Source: Capitulum mitella (taxonomy: Eukaryota; Arthropoda; Thecostraca; Pollicipedomorpha; Pollicipedidae). From it: a DNA stretch of 64,000 nucleotides. The stretch's first letter is position 1. The number at the start of each line of letters is the position of its first letter. Location of the stretch: positions 5,485,481 to 5,549,480 of the forward strand of contig CP099844.1 in the NCBI GenBank assembly GCA_030062745.1. The letters run 5' to 3'. Made by a program: the position numbers and the translations under genes. Shown here one piece after another: positions 53,049 through 64,000 of this stretch. A model generated the notes under the pieces. That model was not told the DNA's origin. It searched no databases and saw only the letters and a list, made by a program, of their open reading frames with translations.

Positions 53049-54008
53049 CTGCGGCCGGCGGACGGCGAGTCAGGGTCAAGTGAACGCGTCGCATGTCGCC
53101 GTAAAAAAAAAAACACGGATGTATCTCAAGTACACACGACGGAACAGGAACACGAGAAGAGTATCCAACGTGCTCAAGAAGGAAATGTGGAACAATCGTA
53201 CTCGGAAACGTCACGCAAGCATAAACGTGTCTGCACAGTTGGTATCGACAACAGCCCAGGACGACGCCAAAAGTTGCCACCGAGAACGGCGGGCCAGCCG
53301 ACAGCCAGGGCGCCTCACCGAGTAGACGCCGAAGACGGTGGTGTAGGCGAACTGGAACAGGCTGGCGGCCAGCGCGGTCGGCAGGCTCTGGCGCTGGTTC
53401 AGCCGCTCCACCAGGTGGTGCAGGTGCGCGATGCCGAAGAAGAGCGGCGCGCAGAAGTAGACCTGCTGCGGCGGCATGCACGTGACCAGGATGGGCACCA
53501 TGCACGCGCGGAAGGTGAATTCCTCCGAGAAGGGCGCCACGATGTGGTTGCGCACCCAGACCAGGTTGCGCAGGCTCTGCCACCAGTACATGGGCTCCAG
53601 GTAGAGGTTCCAGTGTCCGACGTGGTACTGCTGCACCAGCGGGCCCAGGAACAGCAGGGCCGTCAGCAGGTACGGCAGCAGCAGCGCCGGCAGCAGGCCC
53701 GCCCAGCGCAGGCCCATGGCCTCCCAGAGCGAGCGCTGCGAGAGCGGCGAGCGGCCGCCGCCGGCGCCGTCCCGGTCGGCCGACAGCTGCAGGTACGGGA
53801 ACAGCGGCGAGACCAGCGACACCAGCAGCACGCTGACGAAGCGGCGCCGGATGGTGGACGGGTGGTCGCGCGACAGGCCCGACCGCCACACGTACAGGCT
53901 GCCGACGTAGAGCAGCGCCAGCGAGCAGCAGAGCAGCACGGGCCGCAGGCAGCTGGCCTCCGGCGGGCAGGCGCCGCCCTCGCAGCCTGCCGCCGCCGCC
54001 GAGCCCAT
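52818..54008 (-). CDS. RCE1: RCE1, CAAX prenyl endopeptidase (type II)
   Basis: An ER membrane protease that removes the last three residues of prenylated CAAX proteins such as Ras (family knowledge). Exon 1 is 53319-54008, exon 2 is 52818-53048; 306 residues against 329 in human. ATG at 54008 in a strong context (GCCATGG). Seen: YVGSLYVWRSGLSRDHPSTI, several hydrophobic helices, WVRNHIVAPFSEEFTFRACM with the catalytic EE...R, PLFFGIAHLHHLVERL with the second motif His, FQFAYTTVFGVYS, then VRTGHMAAPFIAHAFCNHMG with the third-motif His and Asn. These are the glutamate-intramembrane-protease motifs of the ABI/CPBP family. The gene is complete. Confidence 0.95.
53319..54008 (-). CDS. RCE1: RCE1 exon 1
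   Basis: Two hundred and thirty codons, ending TCG|GTGAGG in phase 0. It holds the N-terminal helices, the EE motif and the FFGIAHLHH motif. The frame stays open upstream of the ATG to a GTG only. Confidence 0.95.
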
Positions 54009-54039
54009 GGCCGGACACCTGCGGCACAGGTTGACCACA

Positions 54040-54440
54040 GCTCAGCACAGGGCAGATCACTGGAAACCACAGACCAGTGGGAACAGATCACATCCGAGAC
54101 CACCGCTCAGCACAGGGTAGACCACTGCAGGCCACAGACCAGTGGGAACAGACCACATCAGAGACCACCGCGCAGTACGGGGTATATCATTGGACACCAC
54201 AGACCAGTGAAAACAGACCACAACACAGACCACTGCTCAGCACAGGGTACATCACTGGAAACCACAGACAAGCAGGAACAGATCACAGCGTAGACTACCG
54301 CTCAGCACTGGGTAGATCACTGGAAACCACCGACAAGCAGAAGCATATGACAGTAGGGACCATCGTTCAGCATAGGGTAAACCACTGCAGGCCACAGTTC
54401 ATCAGGAACAGACCTCAGCAGAGACAGCAGAGACCACAGC
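54040..54440. repeat. 65-bp minisatellite upstream of RCE1
   Basis: GCTCAGCACAGGGTAGATCA-type blocks start at 54040, 54105, 54170, 54235, 54300 and 54365, exactly 65 bp apart. The array begins about 30 bp upstream of the RCE1 start codon, so it lies in its 5' UTR or promoter. Confidence 0.93.
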
Positions 54441-54444
54441 ACAG

Positions 54445-55790
54445 TCAACGGGCGACAAAGCCCTGCTGCCCGCGGCTCAGCAGGAGCCGAGCCACACCCA
54501 CCGGGTCGTGAAACGTCGATGCCGGATTACTGCTGCTGCTGTGTCTGAATGTCAACGAACTGAGCGGAAGCAGCTTACAGTTCCAAATAGAGTAGTCATT
54601 TAGTCGTTGAAAGGTCCGAATGGCGGAAACGATCGAACGACAAAATCTCGCTAATTCCTTAAACCCCGTATTACCTGGGGTATTTCGCAACATTCCAATA
54701 ATGGGGGGGTTAACGCCTACCCTGTCTATCTCGAGTACCTACCGCCCGATATTCGACTGATGCAAACGGCAATCGATAGCACCGAACCGAGCGGCTCTGT
54801 GACATTGACATGGCATCTGTGCATTTTTTCTCGATTTTTGGGCCACTGATGGCGTAACAGGTCACGTCAAAACATCCAAAAGTGATCCTTTTCTCCAGAG
54901 CTGCCTAATCGCAACGAAAAGCAGACCGAAACTGAAGTTGGCATGGCTATCTGTCTGACAGTTTGATGCCACATTCTGACGCCAGAACCAAAGTCAAGGT
55001 CAAAGTCACCAATTGGGTCAAATTTAATGGGTCATATTTAACATCCATGATTACCGGTTATGAAATACATGTTTCCTGGCCATCTGGACACCAGGATTCT
55101 AAAAGACACTTTCAAGGAGGCTCGTGCACAAGAAACACCTTGGCCCCTATTACCGTGCATATGCAATATTCCAACATTCTGCAGTTTCAAACCCGGAACA
55201 ACACGAACATGCTAGTGGCTTGTATCTGGCGCCTCTGGATGACCCTATACGCCAATTTGTCCCATACTGCACATTTTCACAGAATGCTGCACAACGTTGC
55301 ACAGGCCACATCTCCACATCGGTCATCCAGAACTTCCAACAGACGCCACCATTATGTTTGCTAAGCTGAAATCTGAGTAAAACCGCAAAAAGTCAAACTG
55401 CAAAGTAATACTAATCATAAGGAGTAATAATAATAACAAAGTGGTAATAATAATAAACTGTTGCAAGAAACTACTGTCTAAGTTGCACATACAGTATACT
55501 GCACGTGAATTCGATAATCTATCGGGCTGTATTTAAGAATCAGCTTACTCAGTTTCTTTTATAAAATATATCCTCACTGGATCCAAAAAGTGGAAAATAC
55601 ATATTATATCTAGGATGACCTGGTATGAGGTCAGGGGTGCTCCATATTAAACTCGCAGGTCATCCGGCCATGCAATGCAAGCCACAGCCATCATACATCG
55701 TAAAACTACCGACAATAAAGCGGCGAAATATACTGAACGTCGCATCGTAAGACATGGTTACCTTTATGACGTCATTGAGCCTATTCTCGG
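54445..55790. other. Intergenic, nothing recognised
   Basis: An ORF at 54963-55364 (plus) has no family resemblance. The sequence has AAGGTCAAAGTCA-like stretches and A+T-rich short repeats. Confidence 0.4.
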
Positions 55791-55794
55791 AGAG

Positions 55795-56988
55795 TTAAAC
55801 GGCATAGCCGATTCCCGGCGGGGAGGAGTTCGCCCCCCTCCCCAAGATCTTGAGAACCGCACATCCGATTTCATCGCAACAAACGGCAATCAACTCACCA
55901 TGACGTAAAGTACATTCTTATAAAAAAGAAGTTTCTTTGATCCTGAAAGGGGTGGATAAACGAGGCAAACAAGTTTAAGTGAGGAATACTTCTGGATTTG
56001 TTATAACGCCACTGTTTATGGATCGATTTTCGTGCAATTCGGAGAAATCGAGAGCTCATGGATGGGACTTTACCACTGGTCCGTGCGTTTGAAATTTTGA
56101 GCGACTTCATGGGTGCTCACATGGTTTTGATAACGGCAGGACTATTTTCTGAAAACTGAATTCACAAAAAGGCCGAAAACACCTTTATGTCTTTTACCGG
56201 TGATGTCAAAATAAAGAAGTACAGATCGTATTACAATGTCTCCATAACAATAGCACAGGCGGCGCCAGGGACGCAAAAAGTGGGACTGTCATCGTAACAT
56301 TTTCATCCGGTCAACTTACTTTTGACCTTAAATGCCCCTCCGATGACCTCATTGTCATGGAATGACCTTGAATGCATTCCATATTCTTTGAAAACGTTTC
56401 CAATAATAAAATGACTATTTCTAAAATTCCAGTTTATGACTATTGTGATACCGTGTACGCACACGACCATTTTAGGTCATACTTCCGTGACCCGACCTGA
56501 TATCAGCCTGCAACTTGGTAGACAAGTACAGAGCATTCTTCTGAGTCATATGTATTCCAGGTCTTGCACTTGGAAAATTACCGCCAAAATTACTAACATG
56601 AAATTAACTTTTGACATTTGGCATTGACCTTACTCCATAAAATGTCCTCAGGTTAACAAAATGATTATTTTTTGTTTACCCAGTTATTTATATATACAAC
56701 CATACGAAGTTTTAAGTTCTATCTTAAAGACCTTTATTTTTGGCAACCATTTTCTCTTACTTCCAACAGGGCCTGAGATGTTCTGAGGTGCCTCCTAAAA
56801 ATAAGGCCTGACTCCGCCCCTAGGCGAAATAAAGTTGCGAAATTTCGGCGCAGCGCGCAGGAAGAACAGGTGGGAAAACTGACCACGTTTCGTGAACCTA
56901 CGTCAAAAGTCCTGGAATTGGCAAACAAAAAACACGAGAGGGGGAGGTGATTCAGCGCCTTCTTCCTGCCGGAAACAGGGTGAAGACC
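55795..56988 (-). mobile_element. Diverged inverted copy of the TTAA-flanked element
   Basis: Reverse-orientation relative of 21944-23154. Shared blocks include the CCGATTCCCGG end, GATTTCATCGCAACA, TTTATGGATCGATTTT, the GGCGCCAGGGACGCAAAAAG region and the CTGGAATTGGCAAACAAAAA/GCCGGAA end. TTAA is kept on the left (55795-55798); the right flank is degraded. No coding capacity. Confidence 0.68.
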
Positions 56989-56999
56989 CGTCATAAGAT

Positions 57000-58860
57000 G
57001 AACTCATTTCCAAATTTATGCCAATATATGCATAGCTGATGAAAGAAAAGCCACTGCAAGTTTCAGGACGCTGTATTTATAGGTTTGGGAGATATCTAGG
57101 AAAATACGTCGGGGGCGGGGGGGGGGAGGCGTTAAACGCCTCCTCCCCAGTCAATGGCGGATGTCTGGAAAGAGGCACGGCGAAGCAATATGCCCGTAAA
57201 CAAGTTGTTATAGCTGTTTTGCCATTACGTCTATGACTTCGACAGTATTTCATTTGATCTTTAGTCCTTCTTGGAATAAAAAAAGCTCTCGAATGTTCAC
57301 TGTTAACAACAACAACTGCGACTTGCGTGCGACTCCAGTGTTAACAATTTGCGGCAGATGTTGCAGATAAAGGCATATAATTGTCAGTAATTTCAGCTAA
57401 GCTAACCCCTGAAGTTCCTACGGACCGCCACATACGGAACCGATACAAAGAACCGTGCAGAAAAACAAGACAAAATAAGTCCCCGGCAGAATAAACAGAC
57501 CCTGTTAATAATCCGCAGCGGACGTTAGGCTCCCAGTCGAACACAACGTAGGGAATTTTCTTGCAGTTTCCTGTTCAAACAGTATTTCGGACACGGAGCA
57601 CACTTCCCGCCATACACTTCTGTCGGTCCCTTCGTGTTAATAGTCAAAACACGCGCGAGCTGTTCCTTTGTCTCGCCCAGCACCCAATGTCCCGAACGAC
57701 AGCCGGCCAGTCTCACGCACAAAGCACCCCAGCGCATACGCAGCCTGCGGGCTGCCACGTCTGGACGAGACAGCTCAGAACTGATAGCTAGCCAGGCCGC
57801 TTGTTTTCCGAGACCACCCGCGGCCGGGTCACTTTGAGACGACCCGGCAGATAGGCGCGTATCTCTTGACGTGTTGCGTAACTAAACAGAATCATCCAGT
57901 CGGAAACAAAGGTTTCCGGCGGACAAAGGGTTCACAGGAGGACGAGCTCGACGCCCGAAAACTATCTGTCTTGGGCTTCGTTCGTCATGAAACCAACGAA
58001 GTTCGTAACTGTGGGTCGACAACGGACGCGCCGACTTCCTGCTGAGAGAGTACGAGTAATCACCCACGTGTAATATGACCAAACAAACTGCATCACACAA
58101 CAGCTTTCGGCTCACGTCATCGGAATGACTCGGTTAAGGATATGCAGAAGCTAGGCTAGGACAAGACTGTGGTATAAGTGCAATCAGGGCGAATAATTTG
58201 GTAAACAATGAATCATCTTCCAATGTGACTGATGACGGTTCGCAAATGGATTCCGGTGCGAAAGCGAATGCTTTGCCGAACGATAAACCAAAGTCAGGTG
58301 ACAATGACTTTGACAGAATGCCACCTACCCCACCAAGTCCTCGCTATCCGTCGCAATAAAACAAAACGTCTCCCCTGAGCGCAAAAAAAAACACGACAAA
58401 GAAGTGACCACACCAAACGTGCGACACAAATATATGTTGAAGCTACTACCATTCTTTTTATATATTTGCCTTGTATACCATTCCGGAATAACACAATCAT
58501 ATCAGCCTTCAACTTTTCTAATCCACCGAGCTCTTTTCCTGAGAAGCGTTCTTTTAAACCGAAATGTTTCACATACCTTGAGATCTGGCTATGTCTGGAA
58601 AAAGCCACTGCCCATATCAGTCCAGAGTACCTATGTCATCACTGCCACAAGTGTTCCAATCCAAAATAGTCCATGGCCCTTCGCCAGGAGAGATTCATCC
58701 AGTAGCACGGGACCGTCCAACAAAAACACCACCCCTGGCCGGGCGTGCAACGATCCAGCGAACTCTGGCGTCCCCTGTTGTATGGATCAAGCTCAATGGC
58801 AAATCAGTGGATCTGCATCAGACTGGCCCATACCATTCCACATAAAATGTTTTTAGGTCC
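57000..58860. other. CpG-containing region, unassigned
   Basis: Several ORFs, none assigned. One plus-strand frame (about 58139-58360) reads NNESSSNVTDDGSQMDSGAK, then RMPPTPPSPRYPSQ and stop, with protein-like disordered composition but no start or clear acceptor. The frames at 58404-58856 are mutually shifted and may be a decayed element. Confidence 0.35.
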
Positions 58861-60900
58861 AAGATCAACCAGGCAATTGCAAAATCTCATCTACAACATT
58901 TACATTAATTTCTGACCAGCAGATGTGGAAGTTGTCAGAAAATGTGCACCCAGTATCTTGGATTCAAGAAACTCAAGGAACATATAAAGTTTGTACATAA
59001 AACAAGGTTAAATGTGCCCATCCCTAGACTGACAGAAGCAAAACAATGTCCCCAGTGATGCACCCAGGGTTGAACAAAAATGATGATGACTTCCAGGAGT
59101 GGATGCAGACATGTACTGTATTGTTTCTGTGAAAAGCCCCTGCTTTGATAATAAGCAAACACATACTGTTTGCAAATGGTGCAAATGTTAATTATGACTT
59201 AAAATATCCAACATATGAAGAACATCACTCAATGGAACCCCAAAGAAACAAAATCCAAAGTGCCCAGCCATTTTTATTGAAGAATGCTTTAGACATGAAA
59301 TGTCTCTTGTAAAAAGATGCCCAAAATGATCAGAATCATAGTGAAGATGCCTAGACTTAGCCACTGACTGAGACTTCACTCTCATTCCCAGAGCAAAATG
59401 AATTGGAACCCACATGGAACATGCATGTAACCATCAACTGGAACTGTATGCTAGCCTTCTCATATCATCTGGGTGTTGATGGTTCATACTCCTATGCTTT
59501 CTGCATTGCACCTGTCCATATTTATGCCAATTAACCATTTCTTTTGGCAAATTTGTATTATGCAAGTGAAAGTCTTGCAAATGAATGTACTGAGGCATGT
59601 AAGTACATGCATGCCCCAATGAAGAAACAATATAAGAACTTGGGTTGCATACTATGATAATGTGAAATAGTGACTAAGCTCATAAACAATTTGTTTAAGG
59701 TCCTCACATTAATGATTCTCAACAAAAGCTTTTATAGCTATATTTGCCATGGACTATGCCATCATTTTCCCATTATGCTCCTCTCTGCTGCAAATTACAC
59801 TTAGACCTGCAAACCTTGATTTGACATTTATTCTGATAGTTTTCATGGCTAGGGCATCTCATAAACAGGAGCATCACCCAACAAGACAACATTAACCAGC
59901 CAATGAACAACTGCATTTTGACTGAATCCTGAATGACAAGCACACATGTGTGACCTAAATTGGTGCAGATTTGAAATTCTGACAAATGTGTAAGATGCAG
60001 CATTTCTGGGAAAAGGAAACAAATTTACCCAACATGATGGAACCTTAAACAGGAAGGTGAGATATGTGTCAGAAAATATCTTATTTAAATTTCCTGTTGG
60101 GCTATTTAAGATCCTGCTCTGGCAACTGAACAGTGGTATTTCAGCTGAGTTCCAAATGACAGGGTCACATGAGGACAAATGTGGGACCCAAATGAGACAC
60201 ATTAGAAATTTCAATGCATATGTCAGAAGCAGCATTTCTGGAAGAGTGTAACAAATTCACTCAATAAAATGGAACCTTAATTGGTGAAAATGGGGCATAT
60301 GTTGGGAAACATCTAATCTGAACTCCCTGTTAGGCAATTTAAAGTCCTGTTCTAGGTAAGCACTATGTTTTTGATCAACTTCCTGATAGTAATGTCAATA
60401 TGTGTTGCTTACTGGCATTAGTGGCCAATGTTCACTGGGGCAATTAAGATCTTTGCAATACTTAGTTACATGAATTCAATTATTGCCAATCTTTGAAAAA
60501 AAATCACCAGATGTGACCTCAGATAATGACAAAACATCATTAACACATGGTGTTTCTAGTAGAAGAGGCAGACATTTCTCACAGAAATGGAAGGCTCATA
60601 AACAGGTACATTTCCCCAACACCAACAGCACAAGTTGTTCAATTAATAAGTGACATAAACTGGAACTGGTATATTAATGAAAATAACTGTTGGAGCCATT
60701 GTGGCCAGGAGTTGCACCTTGTGCATCAAGATTAAAATAATGTACAAAAGAACTACAATACAGAATGCTCATGCCACATGTCATACTGAACCAGCAAGTT
60801 TTGACACTGGACAGATGGGTTCCTGGATATTTGCCCAATTGGTATGCATTCTCCCAATCTACATTCTCTGCCTTATTAAAACATTTCCTCTACTCTAATT
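58861..60900. other. CpG-depleted stretch, no supported gene
   Basis: I see essentially no CG in about 2 kb, with abundant TG and CA. It resembles the CpG-poor 5' regions of HSPBAP1, MED17 and OSTM1. It includes a diverged duplication of about 230 bp at 59930-60360. Confidence 0.5.
59930..60360. repeat. Diverged direct duplication, offset about 232 bp
   Basis: GCAGCATTTCTGG, ATGGAACCTTAA and the ...CTCCCTGTTAGGC/TTTCCTGTTGGGC-AAGTCCTG ends appear in the same order in both halves. Confidence 0.75.
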
Positions 60901-61720
60901 CCCTCTGAATCCACGCCTACTTAGTGTTCGCCTTATGACATCGGCAAAAATGTGTTACAAACACGCTGTTGATACACAAAACCGCCCGATTCAACAGCCA
61001 TACATGAGCCGAGAATATAATCATATTTAAGCAGCAACGAGAAACGAAATAGCACTCACTCTCGAGATCCTCACGGGAATTCAAACTCCAAATGTCTTCT
61101 GCACCACCAGCCGCCAACGGCTGACCACGGCCGTGTTAGGGCATCACAAACGGAGGGGATAAGAGCGGAGCCGAATAAGAACGAGACATCTCTGGCGCAG
61201 TTGTGTCCAAACTTGTAAAGCAATACCATTGTGGCTTTGATTTGACGTTTGTAAAGTAAGGTGTCAAATGATTTGAAAAAAATGTGGATGATATAAAAAG
61301 TTTAGTAAATCGGAATTACACTTAAGTCATAAAAATGCACGGAATTAGGACAAAACGTCACACAAAGTCAATTTTGTTCTCCTAACGTCAAAAGAATGAA
61401 TCCGTTCAGTGATACCCAGATGACTGGTGCTCGAATCGCCAAACATTTGTGATGTGACCTTGAAAGAAACATGAAAACATTCCTGCGGAAAGTTCAGTGA
61501 AAGCTGAAGGTAATTGTTCGGCTTTGCACACCTTGACTTTGTGCTACACAAGACTCTGGAAACTTGAGCCCAGGAGCCTGTGTGCCCTAACCCAGAAACG
61601 AAGAAACTGACTGTGTGTTGACTTGACTTTACCGATCCTCTGTCCCGTAGGTTAGGTAAGTACGCAGCGACGCAGGCATTGAATGGTGGAAAACTGAGGA
61701 TTCTACGGATAAGGGGTTGA
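60900..61720. promoter_or_regulatory. CpG-rich patch, possible promoter
   Basis: CG-containing sequence between two CpG-poor zones. Strong donors point both ways: minus GAGA|GTGAGT at 61060 and plus GTTAG|GTAAGT at about 61658. No coding exon could be tied to either. Confidence 0.3.
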
Positions 61721-61886
61721 ATTTTGGTGCCCTCGCAATGGAAATTACACTGAAATTTCACCAATAGGATTCCATTATTGTTTTCTCTTCATTGATAAGA
61801 CTTAAAGGATTACCAGACAGGCTATTGTATGCAGCAGTCCTGCTTTGAGCAGGTTTGTGCCTGTTTCACCCTATCGACTTGCTTTT

Positions 61887-61916
61887 GGTTGGTTGGTTGG
61901 TTGGTTGTTTGGTTGG
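61887..61916. repeat. GGTT tetranucleotide run
   Basis: Interrupted GGTT microsatellite. Confidence 0.9.
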
Positions 61917-62689
61917 TTTGGGTTAGGGCATACAGGCACTTTGGCTCAAGTGATCCACACCACACATGTCACAGAACAGGAGCTAGTGGCATTGAGTTTT
62001 GAACCCACAACTTTGCAATTATGAGTCAAAAACTCTATCTGCTAAGCTAATGAAAATGACTCAGTTTGGGATTTTGAGAGCTTGAATTTAATTTGGACCC
62101 AGATCCAGTGCATTTTTGTTTAAGGGAATTGACACAGGTTGGGTTCAGTCACAAGTTGTAAATTGAATTTGGGTCCAGGGCATTGTTGGAAAAAACTTGT
62201 TTTCTGGTGTCAAGGAGCACCAAAAAAAAATTATATTTCAAGAAAAATATTGTCCTCCAAAATGGTCATTTGCCTCCCCGAAAAGATATGGTATTCCTAC
62301 TCAACCAGAGTTTGAAGTTGCCCAGCGTCCCCCTGGTTGATGGGGGTGGGGTATTTACCATCCATACTCAGCTGCTGAAGTACATTCCAAACCCAAGGCC
62401 AGCCACCTTCCACCCCCCAAGTCAATGACTACCACATAGAATCTGGAAACTGATTTGCCCCCCCCCAAACAGATCCACAGGATCTGCCCCTGCTGGCCAC
62501 ATATGGTTGCAAAGCACCTAGTTAGTCCATGTTTCTCACATAAATGCATGACATTTTCCACTCCCAAAGAGAATTTTTATTCCAACACCAGGAAGAAAAA
62601 CCAGGTTTCCAACACTGGTGCTAAGCAAAGCACAGCAGTGGTCTGTGCAAAACGTTCTGAAGACTAACCTACAAAAATTGGCCTGCCCT

Positions 62690-63420
62690 TACATCTTCAT
62701 GACAGAGAAGGCCCAGCCAAAATTTTGGAGTAAGGTGTGGTGACGTAACACTGAGCGCATACAGTAGTGCCAAAATTCTGGGCATTGTTTTGGACAGTAA
62801 TTTTAATTTTGAGAAGCATATTTCTGCAATGATGCAGGATTGCCATGCATTGTTGTCTTGCCCTCCCAAACTCTCATGCTGGCTACCAGAAGAAGTGAAA
62901 AAATTCCTCAACTGGAATTTTTTCACTTCTTGTGGTTAAAGCATTACTTAGGAAAGCATTAGCTTTCCCACACATTTTGTATGGTACCACAGTTTAGGCT
63001 TGTTTTTACATGAGACATTGTGTGTTGACACCAGGATTATTAAATGATATAGACATCAGGCCAGGAGCATGTAACACCTGTCTTGAGTGAGCTTAAATGG
63101 CCAAAAATTGATCAGCTTGTTGCTGAGCTGGACTTAGCCATGGTGCATCATATACTTCACAATTTGCACACACCTGACTACCTGGAAAATTTCTTATACC
63201 ATGAGAATATGTCTGTTAGTAAAACCTGAAGTTTGGTAGCAGGACTGTTGCATATGCCTTGAGTCTGTACAAAGGCACAGAACATGCCAGATGATCTCTT
63301 AGGTTTTGTGCAACTGCGCAGTGGATCAAGGTGCTGGATGAAGTACAGCATGCCAGCATAGTGGCAGGGTTTTGCCTGTGGATGCAAAAGTGGATGGGAT
63401 TGAACTGCTAGATATGGTGG
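62690..63420 (+). mobile_element. Decayed LINE reverse transcriptase fragment
   Basis: From 62772 the frame reads KILGIVLDSNFNFEKHIS, then after breaks AFPHILYG near 62961 and WIKVLDEVQHASIVAGF near 63320. The first two blocks align in order with the intact LINE fragment at 14.1-14.9 kb (GVTIDNSLSWEEHIS, FPHILYC). Stops and frameshifts are frequent. Confidence 0.62.
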
Positions 63421-63429
63421 AAACAATTG

Positions 63430-64000
63430 TCTCTTGAGCTGAAATTTTCTTTTATTGCTAAAACTTTTACATTGTATTCTTTATATTGTGTACCTTTAAT
63501 ATTTTACATGTTAGTACATTGTGTGTAAAATGACTCGTAACCTGAAAACCATATCTTTCGGATGGCATACCAAACATTAATGTTTATGATGGTGATGATG
63601 TTTGTGGAATGCGGCAGAATAGTTTGATTTTTCCATGTTTTGCTAAACGAGATGGCTGTATTGACTTTCACAAGTTTCTTTGGTGTCTTTTTGATGTGTG
63701 GGCTGTCACTTTTAAGACCAGTGTAAAAGGCACAAAAGCTTAAGAAGCAAAAAACCCAAGGGGGATGGATTCGCCCCCCCCCCCCCGTCGGAAATATGGT
63801 TAACATCAAGAAAGTTTAAACTGTGAAAGAATAGCGAACATTAGAAGCAGTCTTTGTTTTGGAAAAACTGCCATGTGAAATATTCATTTCATGTAACTAT
63901 GCTCAAAGACTGCCTCCTACAGAAGACTACTTAAAAAGGCTATGAATGATGGAAACTTGGCCAAGTAAACATTGAGGAGAATTGGCTGGGTTTTGGTTTT
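63430..64000. other. Nothing recognised
   Basis: A+T-rich, with a C-run (ATTCGCCCCCC) near 63.77 kb like those elsewhere in the window. Confidence 0.4.

Noticed and set aside
52699-54060. 453-codon minus-strand and 436-codon plus-strand ORFs over RCE1
   Set aside because: They are shadow frames of the GC-rich RCE1 exons; the true frame carries the protease motifs.

Overview
The window is eukaryotic, animal-type nuclear DNA. It holds five intron-containing protein genes with GT-AG introns, non-LTR retrotransposon pieces, TTAA-flanked DNA-transposon-like copies and many minisatellites. Gene content and style suggest an arthropod. The very GC-rich coding exons and the mosaic CpG content would suit a crustacean, but that last step is a guess. 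Exon boundaries below were worked out by hand from reading frame, splice consensus and remembered family sequences; no alignment was run.

Layout. (1) 62-4075, minus: HSPBAP1, a JmjC-fold protein. Its 3' end runs off the left edge and its first exon is not securely found. (2) about 8.1-36.5 kb, plus: an equilibrative nucleoside transporter (SLC29/ENT family). Ten exons make one 476-residue reading frame, and there are two alternative N-terminal routes. Its long 5' introns carry an antisense LINE, a TTAA-flanked element and several minisatellites. (3) 37434-44690, minus: MED17, a Mediator head-module subunit, complete (644 residues), with one GC-AG intron. (4) 46839-50650, plus: OSTM1, the lysosomal partner of the chloride/proton exchanger CLC-7, complete (316 residues). 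(5) 52818-54008, minus: RCE1, the CAAX prenyl endopeptidase, two exons (306 residues). From 54 to 64 kb I find no securely identifiable gene, only repeats and possible promoter sequence.

Genes are arranged as divergent and convergent pairs. HSPBAP1/ENT diverge from a CpG-rich zone at about 7.2-8.2 kb, and MED17/OSTM1 from one at about 45.8-46.5 kb. ENT/MED17 and OSTM1/RCE1 converge. In ENT, MED17 and OSTM1 the start codon lies in an exon with a good upstream acceptor, so a non-coding first exon in the CpG-rich zone is likely. The proteins are ordinary cellular functions (transport, transcription, lysosome, CAAX processing) and do not form one pathway.

The most unusual signal is structural. 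Short tandem repeats sit directly on exon-intron boundaries in four of the five genes, and the unit includes both intron and exon bases: HSPBAP1 exon 3 acceptor, ENT exon 6 acceptor, MED17 exon 8 donor and OSTM1 last-exon acceptor. A further array abuts MED17 exon 2. This creates extra splice sites: in ENT in-frame 15-codon steps, in OSTM1 a decoy terminal exon that would remove the membrane anchor.
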